DNA from: an uncultured Clostridia bacterium
GTDB taxonomy: Bacteria; Bacillota; Clostridia; HGM11514
Assembly (NCBI GenBank): GCA_902478725.1
Contig: CABSMD010000102.1
Span: 1-8,465 of the forward strand
Direction of reading: 5' to 3'
Length of the DNA stretch: 8,465 bases
The position numbers and the translations under genes were made by a program. This document shows, piece by piece, positions 1-7,728 of the stretch. Position 1 is the stretch's first letter. Every line of letters begins with the position of its first letter. A model generated the notes under the pieces. That model was given only the letters and a program-made list of their open reading frames with translations, had not been told where the DNA came from and ran no database searches.

Positions 1-34
1 TTCGTCGGCAGCGTCAGATGTGTATAAGAGACAG
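1..34 (+). other. Illumina Nextera Read 1 adapter (sequencing artefact)
   Basis: Bases 2-34 match the 33-nt Nextera Read 1 transposase adapter as I know it, ending in the Tn5 mosaic end AGATGTGTATAAGAGACAG at 16-34; base 1 is one extra T. This is library-preparation sequence left on the contig end, not genomic DNA. Translated in the frame of the downstream gene it yields the false N-terminus MYKRQ, a familiar contaminant peptide; the other strand gives a matching false C-terminus ending SLIHI. True sequence starts at 35. Confidence 0.97.
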
Positions 35-781
35 GGGTTTAATAAAAAGGACGTTATTTCTTACATACAATCGATGGCTGACCAGTATGACCGTATGATA
101 TCGGACAAAAAGCACAGAATCGCCGAGCTTGACCGCGAGACCAGGGATCTGCGTGCGAAGGTGCAGGAGCTGGAGCAGTCTGCCGCCGACCGTGAAAGCC
201 TTGAGGCACAGATCAATCAACTTTTACAGGAGAACACGGGGCTGAAAGACCGGGCCGGTGAGCTGGAGGACAAGAACCGTGCGTTGGAACAGCAAGTAAA
301 GGAACTGACGGATGAAAACAGTGCGCTGGAGCAGCAGTTGCTTTCGGCTGAGAACGAATCCCAGCGGGATGAGGCCGGGGATGTTCAGGATATTGCGGCG
401 GCGCAGGTCGTCGTATCGGAGGAGCTTGCGTCCGGTTTTGAAAGCATCCGGCAGATGGTCGGGCAGCTGACAGAGCAGGGCAGGGCTATGGAGGATTTGA
501 TCCGGTCGGGTATGGTACAAAAGACGGATGAAGCAACCGAACGTATGGACAAGGTAAAACTTGCGGACCTGCTGGTCAGGGCGGAGAGGATGTCCCAAAA
601 GCTCATGGACGACTGCCTTGCCGAGGCAAAGGAAAAGAAGGCCCGTATCGAACAGCAGATCGCTTCAGAGGAGCAAAAGCTCGAGGCGGTCAGGCAGGAG
701 GCCGAACGGGTGCGTAAGATTTTTAAAGACCTGTATGCCCGTTATGTTGTGGATGACAGCAGAGAGCTTCCTTGGAAATAG
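35..781 (+). CDS. DivIVA-like coiled-coil protein, 5'-truncated
   Basis: The visible part encodes 248 residues and ends at TAG (779-781). It opens with GFNKKDVISYIQSM, which resembles the conserved N-terminal segment of DivIVA/GpsB-type proteins (a G-[FY]-[ND]-x-x-[DE]-V-x-x-[YF] pattern), where the N-terminus binds membrane and seeds a coiled coil. About 100 residues of heptad-rich Leu/Glu/Gln/Lys sequence follow, then a less regular stretch around QDIAAAQVVVSEEL, then a second helical region (KLADLLVRAERMSQKLMDD onward) rich in Ala, Glu and Lys, and a short tail ending SRELPWK. This is the usual shape of clostridial DivIVA-domain proteins, which act at division sites or poles by oligomerising on curved membrane. 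Only a few N-terminal residues are probably missing, because the motif normally lies close to the start. The upstream in-frame ATG at 20 lies in adapter and is not the start. The role in division is from family knowledge; a different coiled-coil scaffold cannot be excluded. Confidence 0.75.
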   Translation, partial: GFNKKDVISYIQSMADQYDRMISDKKHRIAELDRETRDLRAKVQELEQSAADRESLEAQINQLLQENTGLKDRAGELEDKNRALEQQVKELTDENSALEQQLLSAENESQRDEAGDVQDIAAAQVVVSEELASGFESIRQMVGQLTEQGRAMEDLIRSGMVQKTDEATERMDKVKLADLLVRAERMSQKLMDDCLAEAKEKKARIEQQIASEEQKLEAVRQEAERVRKIFKDLYARYVVDDSRELPWK

Positions 782-808
782 GATGAAACGAGCCGGTTTA
801 CCGGTGCT

Positions 809-857
809 GGACTCGCCATCAGGATGGCGGGTCCTTTGCAATGGATTCTTTTTTACA
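809..857 (+). terminator. Probable terminator of the DivIVA-like gene
   Basis: An 11-bp stem, 809-819 pairing with 824-834 (GGACTCGCCAT / ATGGCGGGTCC, one G-T wobble), encloses the 4-nt loop CAGG. It starts 28 nt after the stop codon and is followed by TTT and then, further on, a run of six T at 848-853. The U-tract directly after the stem is short, so strength is uncertain, but position and orientation fit the plus-strand gene. Confidence 0.55.
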
Positions 858-884
858 GCTAACTTACACTTCCCTGCTTAACGG

Positions 885-924
885 CACAAGACCCCCGGCG
901 GATTTCTCCGCCGGGGGTCTTGTG
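885..924. terminator. Perfect 18-bp hairpin between convergent genes
   Basis: The arms 885-902 and 907-924 are perfectly complementary over 18 bp with a 4-nt loop (TTTC). The core is GC-rich (ACCCCCGGCGGA) and the right arm runs into the T/G-rich stretch TCTTGTGTGTTGT. The hairpin lies 103 nt after the DivIVA-like stop and 69 nt beyond the stop of the minus-strand giant gene. A symmetric stem between converging genes commonly acts as a bidirectional terminator. Neither side has a clean poly-T run, so the intrinsic mechanism is likely but not textbook. Confidence 0.7.
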
Positions 925-993
925 TGTTGTGAGCGTAGGAATGACCCTGCGCCCTATAAAAAGGAGATGTGTGCGTTATTGACTCATCTGTTG

Positions 994-3900
994 TTACAGA
1001 CCCAACAGCCGTCTGAGCAGGGAGGCCGCCTGTGCCCGCGTTGCGTTGGCCTTTGCGACGAAGGTGGTAGGGGTCATGCCCGATACCAGCCCGGCCGATG
1101 TTACCAGATCGACCGAATCCTGTGCCCAGTCTGAGATCTCATTTTTGTCCGCGAACTTGTCAAGTCCGCCTTTCACGACTGCGCCGCCGCGGAATTGGTA
1201 AGCCTTAGCGATGATGACCGCCATCTCTTCACGGGTGATCAGGTCGTCCGGACGGAAAGAACCGTCATAGCCCGTGATCAACCCGGCGTTTGCCGCCGCG
1301 CAGACAAAGGGATAATACCAGTCGCCCGCCGCCACGTCGGAGAATCCCGGATTCTCAAGCGAGTTCAGGTTCAGGGCCTTGCTTACCAGGGTTGCAAACT
1401 CGGCGCGGGTGATGTTCCTGTCAGGCTCAAAGGTCGTGTCGGTCACACCGGTCACGATTCCCTTGGCCGCCATCAGCTCGATATCCGCCTTTGCCCAGTG
1501 GCCGACGATGTCGGTAAATCTCGTTCCGCCGCCCAGCAGGCTGCCGCCGGAACTACTTGGGCCGGTGACATAATTTCCGTTGTTCCCATTGCCTCCTGTG
1601 GTTCCGCCGCCGTTGTAGTCCGGCGTCGGCGCGGGCGCGTCGCCCAATACAAACCTTACCGTGTAGGTGTTGCCCGCCACACCGTCCTCAGCCACTACCT
1701 TTACGGTAGCCGTGCCGGTGACGCTGTCCGCCTGCAGGATCTCAACTGTGGCTTTCGGGTCAGCCGCCGTGGCGGTCACCTCCGGGGCGCTTGTTGCGTC
1801 GTAGGGAAGGGTGTAGGTATAGTCAAATCTCCCGTTCTTTAACGCGATCCTCTTGCTGCCAACCTTCAGTTCGGAGAGCAGCGCGCTGTTTGACGGCGTG
1901 TAAAGCTCCGCAACCACATATTCTCCAGCAGCTGCCGCCGTCCAGCCAACCGTACCGCCGCTGGTTGCCTTGGCAATGCTTTGGTAGTCCGATCCGTTTT
2001 TCCACATTACATCGCAACCCGCCACATCGGATACTGTGATGGAAACCCCGCCGGCCAGCTCGACCGCGATGGCGGTGTATCCAAACAGCTTGCCGCTCGG
2101 CTCGCCGATGTTTTTCACAACCAGCAGACTGCCGCCCGGCGCCGCCGTTCCGTCCGGAATGGTCAGAACCACCGGCTTGCCGTTGATGCGGGCGTTGACC
2201 GTAACTGCCGGCAACACGCCGCCGTCGGTCGTGAGGGTGAATCCGCCTGCGATTTCGCCCGCGTCGATCACCGCGCCCTGCAGGTCCGCCGGAACGTGGA
2301 CGCTGTTACCGTCCGCGCTGGCGGAACGGACTCTCTGCGCCGCGAATGCTTCATATGCCTCTGTGAGGTCTGCCGCGGCGTTCGCGCACTCCTCAACCGT
2401 CGACTCCTCGTCGTCGTAAATATCCTGAGCGGACTTGATTGCCGCCCGGAAGGTATCGATCGCCGCCTGCGGGTAGTTGCCCAAAGCGGTTCCGGCTACT
2501 GCGCCGTCGGCCACTGCGTTCATCTGACCGAGAAGCTTCTCCAGCGAGGATTTATCCAGAATGACCGGCTTCGCATCCGAAAGAGCCGGGCTGCCCGCGG
2601 CGCCCGCGTAGGTGCGGGGTGTGACCTCAAATTTTACGAAGCGGCCGGAAAGCGGCTCGTTTATGGTCAGCGCCGAAGTGGTTGCTCCGGTGATCGGTTC
2701 ATAGCGTCCGTCCGGCGTGTCGGATACCAGCCAACGGAAGCTTGTATTTCCTTCTTCTTCCAACTCGTTGTCAAAATAGGTATAGGAACCGTTGAGCACG
2801 CCGCCGAGCACAGCCTCGCCGGAGATAGCGACGTCGCGTGCCTGTGGTGCGTGGTTGGCAACCCCGACCGGGCCCATTTCCTCAAATGGGATTTCCTCAA
2901 ATCCCGGCAGAGTCTCGCGGATTTTGGCGTATGCCTCGTCGGTGAGGGCATAGTTGCCGTTTGCGAAGTCCTTTAAGTAGGAGGCCGCCGTCTTATCCTC
3001 CACGAACAGATTGTTGTCTCTGCCGGCCACGGTGTGCCCATCCTTTGCCCAGAACCGAAGCCAGTCATGCGGCCGTTTTGCATCGATATAGAGCATGACG
3101 TTATTTTCCAGCGTGTTGGGCATATATTTGGCGGTTACGTCGCGCAGCCAGGGCCAGCGCTCCAGGTAAAGCGGATTGTCCTTGATGGTATCAAAGGATT
3201 GCTTCAGCGCGCCGAACTGACCGTTTTCACCGACCGTCTCCAGTTTCCATTTGCTGTCCGTCCAGTCGGCGACATAGAGGATGTTCGGTGCGTCGATATA
3301 CAGGTTGTTGGTGAACGAGTTGTTCTGCCCGCCGTGTACCTTGTTCACTTCGCAGGACAGCACGCCGGCGCCAAACACGTTGCCATAGGCCTGCATGTCG
3401 CAGCTGCCGTCATCGGTAAAGATGGCGCAGGGAGAGAACTGGCTGATGACGGGGTTACCGATATTGTAAAAATGGTTGTACCGGATGATGTTCCCATGAT
3501 CCGCCAGATTACGGCCGGAGTAGATCGCACCCATGTCCGCGGCGTTTAAGCAGACGTCATGGATGATGTTGTACTCGATCACGTTGTCCACACCGTTAAA
3601 GGTCATCGCCTGGTGCGCGGCGTTATACACCTCGTTGTGGTCGACCTTGTTGCCAACGCCGTTTAACGAGACAGCCGCGGCGTATGTCTCCTTGAGCAGC
3701 GAGAAATCGTAGATGATATTGTTGCTGACGTAGTTGTTCGCCGGCGTGATCGTCGTTTTGTCGCCGCCGTTTATGGTGATGGCGCCGGTGCCGGTTTCAT
3801 ACACGCGGCTGTTTTTGATACCGTTGTTGCTGCCGCCTAAGATATCGACCGCTTTGCCCTCAAAGGTGTTGATGTCGCAGCCGTCGATCACGTTTCCGGT

Positions 3901-6900
3901 GCCTCCGTTTACGATAATCGCCTTTTTCTTGCCCGCCGTCACCTCGATATCGCGGAAGGTGACATAGGAGGTGTTCTGCATACTGACCAGATCGAACTCC
4001 GCCTGGGACATCTTAAAGCTCGGGTTGGCCTGCGCGGTTTCATAGGGGTAGAAATACATCTTTTTCGTGGTACGGTCGATGTACCACTCACCCGGTTCGT
4101 CGATCTCCTCAAAGATGTTGTAGGCCTGGAACGGGCTGTCGTTGCCGTCCGCGCCGTAATACATGGGGCCTTTGGCCTCTAAGGTCTTTTCCTCCTTGTT
4201 GATGGTCGGATAGAAGGCTTCCGCATACCAGTCGAACCGGTAATAGCCCATGTAGATGATGTCGTCGATGTTATGCGTCCAGGTGGTGGGGGTGTCGTCA
4301 GAGAATTTGACCTTCATCAGCCCCGTTCCCTGGTTCGCGTCTCCCGCCGGGTAGCGGGTGCATTCCCCTCGGTTGACGGTATTCACCGTCGGCCAGTCGG
4401 GCCGCACGTTGCTGTTGGGCCACTTGGACAGCTTCAGCGCCTGCCCGTCAAACACAAACAACGGGACGGCAATGGTCGAATTATTGTCCTTGATCGGGAT
4501 CTTTGTAAAATCTCCCAAACCGATCTCGTCGAGATCCGCTACTACCACCTTGCCTTGCGCCTCGGTGGATTTGAGCTTTGCCTTCATGGCCGGATCGGAT
4601 ATGGGTGAGAATTTATTGTAGTCGATCATCAGACCACCGGAAAGGGTGACCTTCTCGTCGCCGTACGCGCGGTAGATGACCGGCGCATCCTCGGTGCCGG
4701 AGTCCTGCTGTCCCAGCGAAAAGGTCTTGGAAAGCTGGTAGGTGCCGCCGCGTACATATACGGTGGCCGCCGCGCCTTCCGGCTTGTTGGCACGCAGGTA
4801 ATCCCGTGCCGCTTCCAGCGTCGCAAACGGCTGGTCAATGGTGCCCGGGTTAGAATCGCTGCCGTTGGTCGCAACATACACCGAGATGGTATTTGTCACC
4901 TGTACCGGCGCGGAAACGACAGATTTTCCGGCAAACCCGTTTTTGTCTACCGGCGTAACCCGGATCCGGATGAATTTTCCCGCCAGGGAAGCAGGAACGG
5001 TAAACGTCCGGCCAACCGCGCCTTCGATCGGGGCAAACCCCGCTTCATCCGCCGTGTCCGAGCTTTCCCAGGCAATCAAAGACTCGCCCTCGGTCTCGCC
5101 ATCCTCTGCCTGCGCATAGGTATAGCCCGCGGTCAAAACGCTGTCCGCCTTGGCCACGCCCGAGATGGCGACATTAACAGCCGTCGGCGCGTTCTTTTCA
5201 TTGAGTACCGGCCCGATTACACTGGAAGGGGTCAGGTCGCCGTCCTTCGGGTCGGTTTTGGAATGTGCCCTCGCCAGCACACGGATATACTTTCCGGTAT
5301 CCGCGTCTGTTAGTGTGTATTTATCCGAGGTTGCCCCGGAGATATCGCTCCAATCGCCTTCATCAGCTGCCACTGATTGCCACTGCCAGGTGATCGGGTC
5401 AAGCTCGTCGCCGTTGGCGTCAAACGCTTCGGCGGTCGCGGACAATTCCTGCCCCGAAAGAGCAACTCCCTCGACCATAAGTGAACGGATCACCGGCTTG
5501 ACCGGGTCGGCCGCCCACACCTGTATCGCGTTGGTCGGCATAGAAAGCCGTTTTGTCTGGCCATAATCGTTCGGGCTGCTCGCCGTCACAACCGCGCGCA
5601 CCAGCGCACCGCCGTCCTCCGCGGCGGCCGTATAGGTTGCGCCCGTTTCACCTGCGATGTCCTGCCAGGTCTCGCCACCGTCTGTGGAACGCTGCCATCC
5701 ATAGCCCGTACCAGTCTGCGCGGTCAGGTTCGCGTTGGCCACGGACGCGCTTGCGGTAAACAAGTCGCCGGTCGCCGCTTCGGTCTGGCTCGCGCCGCTG
5801 TTTGTGAGCGTCGCGTCATAGACCAGCGGGATGGAGGATGTGACCGCTGCCGGTCCTGTTTCATCCAGTATATACCAATCATCAACATAGACGTTCACCG
5901 GGAATACCTCGTCCGGCCAACCGTCTGCCTTACCGCCGCGGAGCACCTTGACAAAGAAGTCCAGCTGCACCAGAGTACCCTTGGGATCCGGCGTCCAGGT
6001 GAATTTTTCCTCCTCGGTCGCGCCGCCGGCGTTGTACACCGCCGTACCGCCGGTATAGGTGCCGTCAGCATTCGGTACCAATTTATAATATTGGTTGCCA
6101 TCATTGCTTGTTTTTCTGTAAACCTCGTCTATCGTGAGAGCGAGCTCAAACCGCTTCCATTCGCCCTTCGTAATATTGGTCGTGGCATAAATTCCGCTTT
6201 GTTTGCTGCTCTTTTTGCCAGTCTTGGCATCGGTAAAATCAACATGGTAGCCCTTAAAATAGCTGTTTAAGCCGATCTGCATCTCGTCCCGGTCGGTTTT
6301 GGTCCAAAACGAGATATGGTAGGTGTGCCCCCGGCGCATGTTGAGTACCAGCTCGTTTCTGGACTGGAGGCGGAACTCATCGTTGCCGGTCTTATTCTTG
6401 GTCATGGTCAGCATGCCGGCCTTTGTCCCATTGCGGCCGGTGCCCGCTTCCCCTATGGAGAAGGTTGACTCATTCCCTTTATAAGCATGAAAATTGTTCA
6501 AAATCTTTGCAGTATCCTCCGCGTCAAAACCGGCCAACGCCGGGTCTGCCCAGACCGCGCTCGGCGGTACATCGGGGATCTCAGAGGAGTCCAGCACCCG
6601 CACCGCGTCTGTCGCCAGCTCGGCGCGCTTCACATCGCCGCTGTCGATGGCGCTTTGCGCCGTCACGACCGCGCGCAGGCGCGCGCCCTCATCGTCCGCG
6701 GACGCCGTGTAGGTTTCGCCCGTTTCACCCGCGATGTCCTGCCAGGTCGCGCCATCGTCGGTGGAACGCTGCCACTTGTACCCTCTTTCCGTTGTAGCAA
6801 CCAGATTTGCATTGGCTACATCCGCCTGCACGGTCAGGATATCCCCGGCGGACACCACGCCCGACGCGGAGCTGCTGTTGGTAATGGTAGCGTCATAAAT

Positions 6901-7719
6901 CAACGGCACGCTGGTGGTCACCGCGTCCGGTCCGGCCTCGTCGAGTATGTACCAGTCGTCCACATAGATGTTCGCCGGGAACACATCGTCCGGCCAGCCA
7001 TCCGCCTTGCCACCGCGCAGAATTTTGCTGAAAAAGTCCATCTGCACCAGCCCGGTGCCCGGCGTTACCGTCCATTGCCTGGTAGCGGTGTCATACGCCG
7101 CGGTGCAGTTGTTGTAGGTGCCGTCGGGATTCGGCGTCAGCTCATAGAAATTGTTGCTGCCGTTGCTGTCCTTGCGGGTCACCTTGTTAATGGTGATGCA
7201 CATCTCATACCGTTTCCACTGCCCGTTGGGGACGCCTGTGGTGGTATACAGCCCCGATTCGGTGGAGCTTGTGCCGGTCAGCTGGTTGGTAAAATTCACA
7301 TGGTAGCCCTTAAACCAGGAGTTGATCCCAAGCTGCATCTCGTCCCGGTCCGCTTTGGCCCAGAACGATACATGGTAGGTGTGCCCCTGCTTTACGTTGA
7401 CCACCAGCTCGTTTTTCGACTGGATGCGGTGCTCGTCCGATCCCGTCTTGTTTGCGGTAATGTTGAGCACCCCCGCCTTTGTCCCATTGCGGCCGGTGCC
7501 CTCTGCGCCGATCTTGAAGGTGGACTCCCCACTCTTATAGGGATACAGGTTGTTCAAAATCCGCGCGGTGTCATCCGAGTCAAAGCCGGACAGCGCCCTG
7601 TCCGCCCAGACCGCGCTTTGGGCCGGCTCTTCTGCCAGCGCCGGTACTACGGCTACCATGTTGGTCAGCAAAAATACCATTGCCAACAGCATGGACGCCC
7701 TTTTCCAAATTCCTTTCAT
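994..7719 (-). CDS. Secreted SLH-anchored modular protein with GH141-like beta-helix
   Basis: The product is 2241 residues from ATG 7719, with TAA at 994-996. An in-frame ATG at 7749 adds 10 residues, but 7719 is preferred because AAAGGAG lies 9 nt before it. Residue numbers here count from 7749. Order: signal peptide 11-39 (positive GIWKR, hydrophobic core, cleavage near ALA/EE); two tandem CBM4/9-like plus Ig-like units (45-385, 397-744); Ig-like domains 751-849 and 853-952; right-handed beta-helix region 955-1600; Ig-like 1633-1731; FIVAR-like helices 1735-1805; unassigned beta-rich region 1806-1950; cadherin-like beta-sandwich about 1954-2036; Gly/Asn linker; SLH domains from 2078, 2136 and 2199. 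SLH domains bind pyruvylated secondary wall polymer, so the protein should sit on the cell surface. The beta-helix with N-terminal glycan-binding-like modules suggests a polysaccharide-active enzyme, perhaps on plant or host glycans. The substrate cannot be read from sequence. It is a single intact frame transcribed from its own promoter. Confidence 0.93.
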   Translation of the reverse strand: MKGIWKRASMLLAMVFLLTNMVAVVPALAEEPAQSAVWADRALSGFDSDDTARILNNLYPYKSGESTFKIGAEGTGRNGTKAGVLNITANKTGSDEHRIQSKNELVVNVKQGHTYHVSFWAKADRDEMQLGINSWFKGYHVNFTNQLTGTSSTESGLYTTTGVPNGQWKRYEMCITINKVTRKDSNGSNNFYELTPNPDGTYNNCTAAYDTATRQWTVTPGTGLVQMDFFSKILRGGKADGWPDDVFPANIYVDDWYILDEAGPDAVTTSVPLIYDATITNSSSASGVVSAGDILTVQADVANANLVATTERGYKWQRSTDDGATWQDIAGETGETYTASADDEGARLRAVVTAQSAIDSGDVKRAELATDAVRVLDSSEIPDVPPSAVWADPALAGFDAEDTAKILNNFHAYKGNESTFSIGEAGTGRNGTKAGMLTMTKNKTGNDEFRLQSRNELVLNMRRGHTYHISFWTKTDRDEMQIGLNSYFKGYHVDFTDAKTGKKSSKQSGIYATTNITKGEWKRFELALTIDEVYRKTSNDGNQYYKLVPNADGTYTGGTAVYNAGGATEEEKFTWTPDPKGTLVQLDFFVKVLRGGKADGWPDEVFPVNVYVDDWYILDETGPAAVTSSIPLVYDATLTNSGASQTEAATGDLFTASASVANANLTAQTGTGYGWQRSTDGGETWQDIAGETGATYTAAAEDGGALVRAVVTASSPNDYGQTKRLSMPTNAIQVWAADPVKPVIRSLMVEGVALSGQELSATAEAFDANGDELDPITWQWQSVAADEGDWSDISGATSDKYTLTDADTGKYIRVLARAHSKTDPKDGDLTPSSVIGPVLNEKNAPTAVNVAISGVAKADSVLTAGYTYAQAEDGETEGESLIAWESSDTADEAGFAPIEGAVGRTFTVPASLAGKFIRIRVTPVDKNGFAGKSVVSAPVQVTNTISVYVATNGSDSNPGTIDQPFATLEAARDYLRANKPEGAAATVYVRGGTYQLSKTFSLGQQDSGTEDAPVIYRAYGDEKVTLSGGLMIDYNKFSPISDPAMKAKLKSTEAQGKVVVADLDEIGLGDFTKIPIKDNNSTIAVPLFVFDGQALKLSKWPNSNVRPDWPTVNTVNRGECTRYPAGDANQGTGLMKVKFSDDTPTTWTHNIDDIIYMGYYRFDWYAEAFYPTINKEEKTLEAKGPMYYGADGNDSPFQAYNIFEEIDEPGEWYIDRTTKKMYFYPYETAQANPSFKMSQAEFDLVSMQNTSYVTFRDIEVTAGKKKAIIVNGGTGNVIDGCDINTFEGKAVDILGGSNNGIKNSRVYETGTGAITINGGDKTTITPANNYVSNNIIYDFSLLKETYAAAVSLNGVGNKVDHNEVYNAAHQAMTFNGVDNVIEYNIIHDVCLNAADMGAIYSGRNLADHGNIIRYNHFYNIGNPVISQFSPCAIFTDDGSCDMQAYGNVFGAGVLSCEVNKVHGGQNNSFTNNLYIDAPNILYVADWTDSKWKLETVGENGQFGALKQSFDTIKDNPLYLERWPWLRDVTAKYMPNTLENNVMLYIDAKRPHDWLRFWAKDGHTVAGRDNNLFVEDKTAASYLKDFANGNYALTDEAYAKIRETLPGFEEIPFEEMGPVGVANHAPQARDVAISGEAVLGGVLNGSYTYFDNELEEEGNTSFRWLVSDTPDGRYEPITGATTSALTINEPLSGRFVKFEVTPRTYAGAAGSPALSDAKPVILDKSSLEKLLGQMNAVADGAVAGTALGNYPQAAIDTFRAAIKSAQDIYDDEESTVEECANAAADLTEAYEAFAAQRVRSASADGNSVHVPADLQGAVIDAGEIAGGFTLTTDGGVLPAVTVNARINGKPVVLTIPDGTAAPGGSLLVVKNIGEPSGKLFGYTAIAVELAGGVSITVSDVAGCDVMWKNGSDYQSIAKATSGGTVGWTAAAAGEYVVAELYTPSNSALLSELKVGSKRIALKNGRFDYTYTLPYDATSAPEVTATAADPKATVEILQADSVTGTATVKVVAEDGVAGNTYTVRFVLGDAPAPTPDYNGGGTTGGNGNNGNYVTGPSSSGGSLLGGGTRFTDIVGHWAKADIELMAAKGIVTGVTDTTFEPDRNITRAEFATLVSKALNLNSLENPGFSDVAAGDWYYPFVCAAANAGLITGYDGSFRPDDLITREEMAVIIAKAYQFRGGAVVKGGLDKFADKNEISDWAQDSVDLVTSAGLVSGMTPTTFVAKANATRAQAASLLRRLLGL
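997..1518 (-). other. Three C-terminal SLH domains
   Basis: Residues 2078-2251. SLH1 starts FTDIVGHWAKADIELMAAKG and contains the canonical ITRAE (2113-2117). SLH2 starts FSDVAAGDWYYPFV and has ITREE. SLH3 starts FADKNEISDWAQ and has ATRAQ. Three SLH domains form the trimeric pseudo-prism that docks on pyruvylated secondary cell-wall polysaccharide. The third binding motif is the most diverged, replacing the Glu of TRAE with Gln. A Gly/Asn/Ser-rich linker (about 2037-2077) joins the set to the rest. Confidence 0.95.
2950..4887 (-). other. GH141-like right-handed parallel beta-helix region
   Basis: Residues 955-1600 of the giant protein. It opens with YVATNGSDSNPGTIDQPFATL and a VYVRGGTY segment, the usual entry to secreted beta-helix proteins. 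Next come landmarks of the GH141-like group: VVVADLDEIGLGDF, LKLSKWPN, YYRFDWYAEAF and EWYIDRTTKKMYFYP. Asn/Gly-rich rungs follow at about 1270-1480 (GGSNNGIKNSRVYETG, NVIEYNIIHDVC, NIIRYNHFYNIG). Acidic residues in DMGAIYSGR (D1405) and IFTDDGSCDM (D1446, D1447) are candidate active-site residues by analogy only. Characterised members of this type include glycoside hydrolases on plant-wall glycans; many relatives have no known activity. Confidence 0.75.
5518..6561 (-). repeat. Tandem unit 2: CBM4/9-like plus Ig-like module
   Basis: Residues 397-744. It repeats unit 1 throughout: SAVWADPALAGF, HTYHISFWTKTDRDEMQIG, VLRGGKADGWPDEVFPVN, VYVDDWYILDE and GYGWQRSTDGGETWQDIAG all have counterparts. 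It is about 7 residues longer in the CBM-like part, around a GGATEEEK insertion, which moves the register from 352 to 359 residues. DNA identity is still high locally: 5641-5697 and 6718-6774 differ at only 4 of 57 bases by hand count, pointing to a fairly recent or homogenised duplication. Confidence 0.85.
6595..7617 (-). repeat. Tandem unit 1: CBM4/9-like plus Ig-like module
   Basis: Residues 45-385 of the giant protein. The unit starts SAVWADRALSGF, carries HTYHVSFWAKADRDEMQLG, which resembles the ligand-binding jelly-roll family CBM4/9, and closes the sandwich with IYVDDWYILDE. An Ig-like segment with GYKWQRSTDDGATWQDIAG follows. A second copy starts 352 residues later. Carbohydrate binding is inferred from the fold pattern and context; no ligand residues were verified. 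Confidence 0.8.
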
Positions 7720-7728
7720 ACTCCCGTT

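Noticed and set aside
224..598. 124-codon open frame on the minus strand
   Set aside because: Shadow of the DivIVA-like coiled-coil gene; no motif and no start signals.
961..1016. Possible short peptide after AAGGAG at 961-966 on the plus strand
   Set aside because: The GTG-started frame is only about a dozen codons, overlaps the 3' end of the giant gene and has no promoter with proper spacing.
1981..2976. 331-codon open frame on the plus strand
   Set aside because: Antisense shadow in GC-rich coding DNA; no ribosome binding site or recognisable motif, and the opposite strand is clearly coding.
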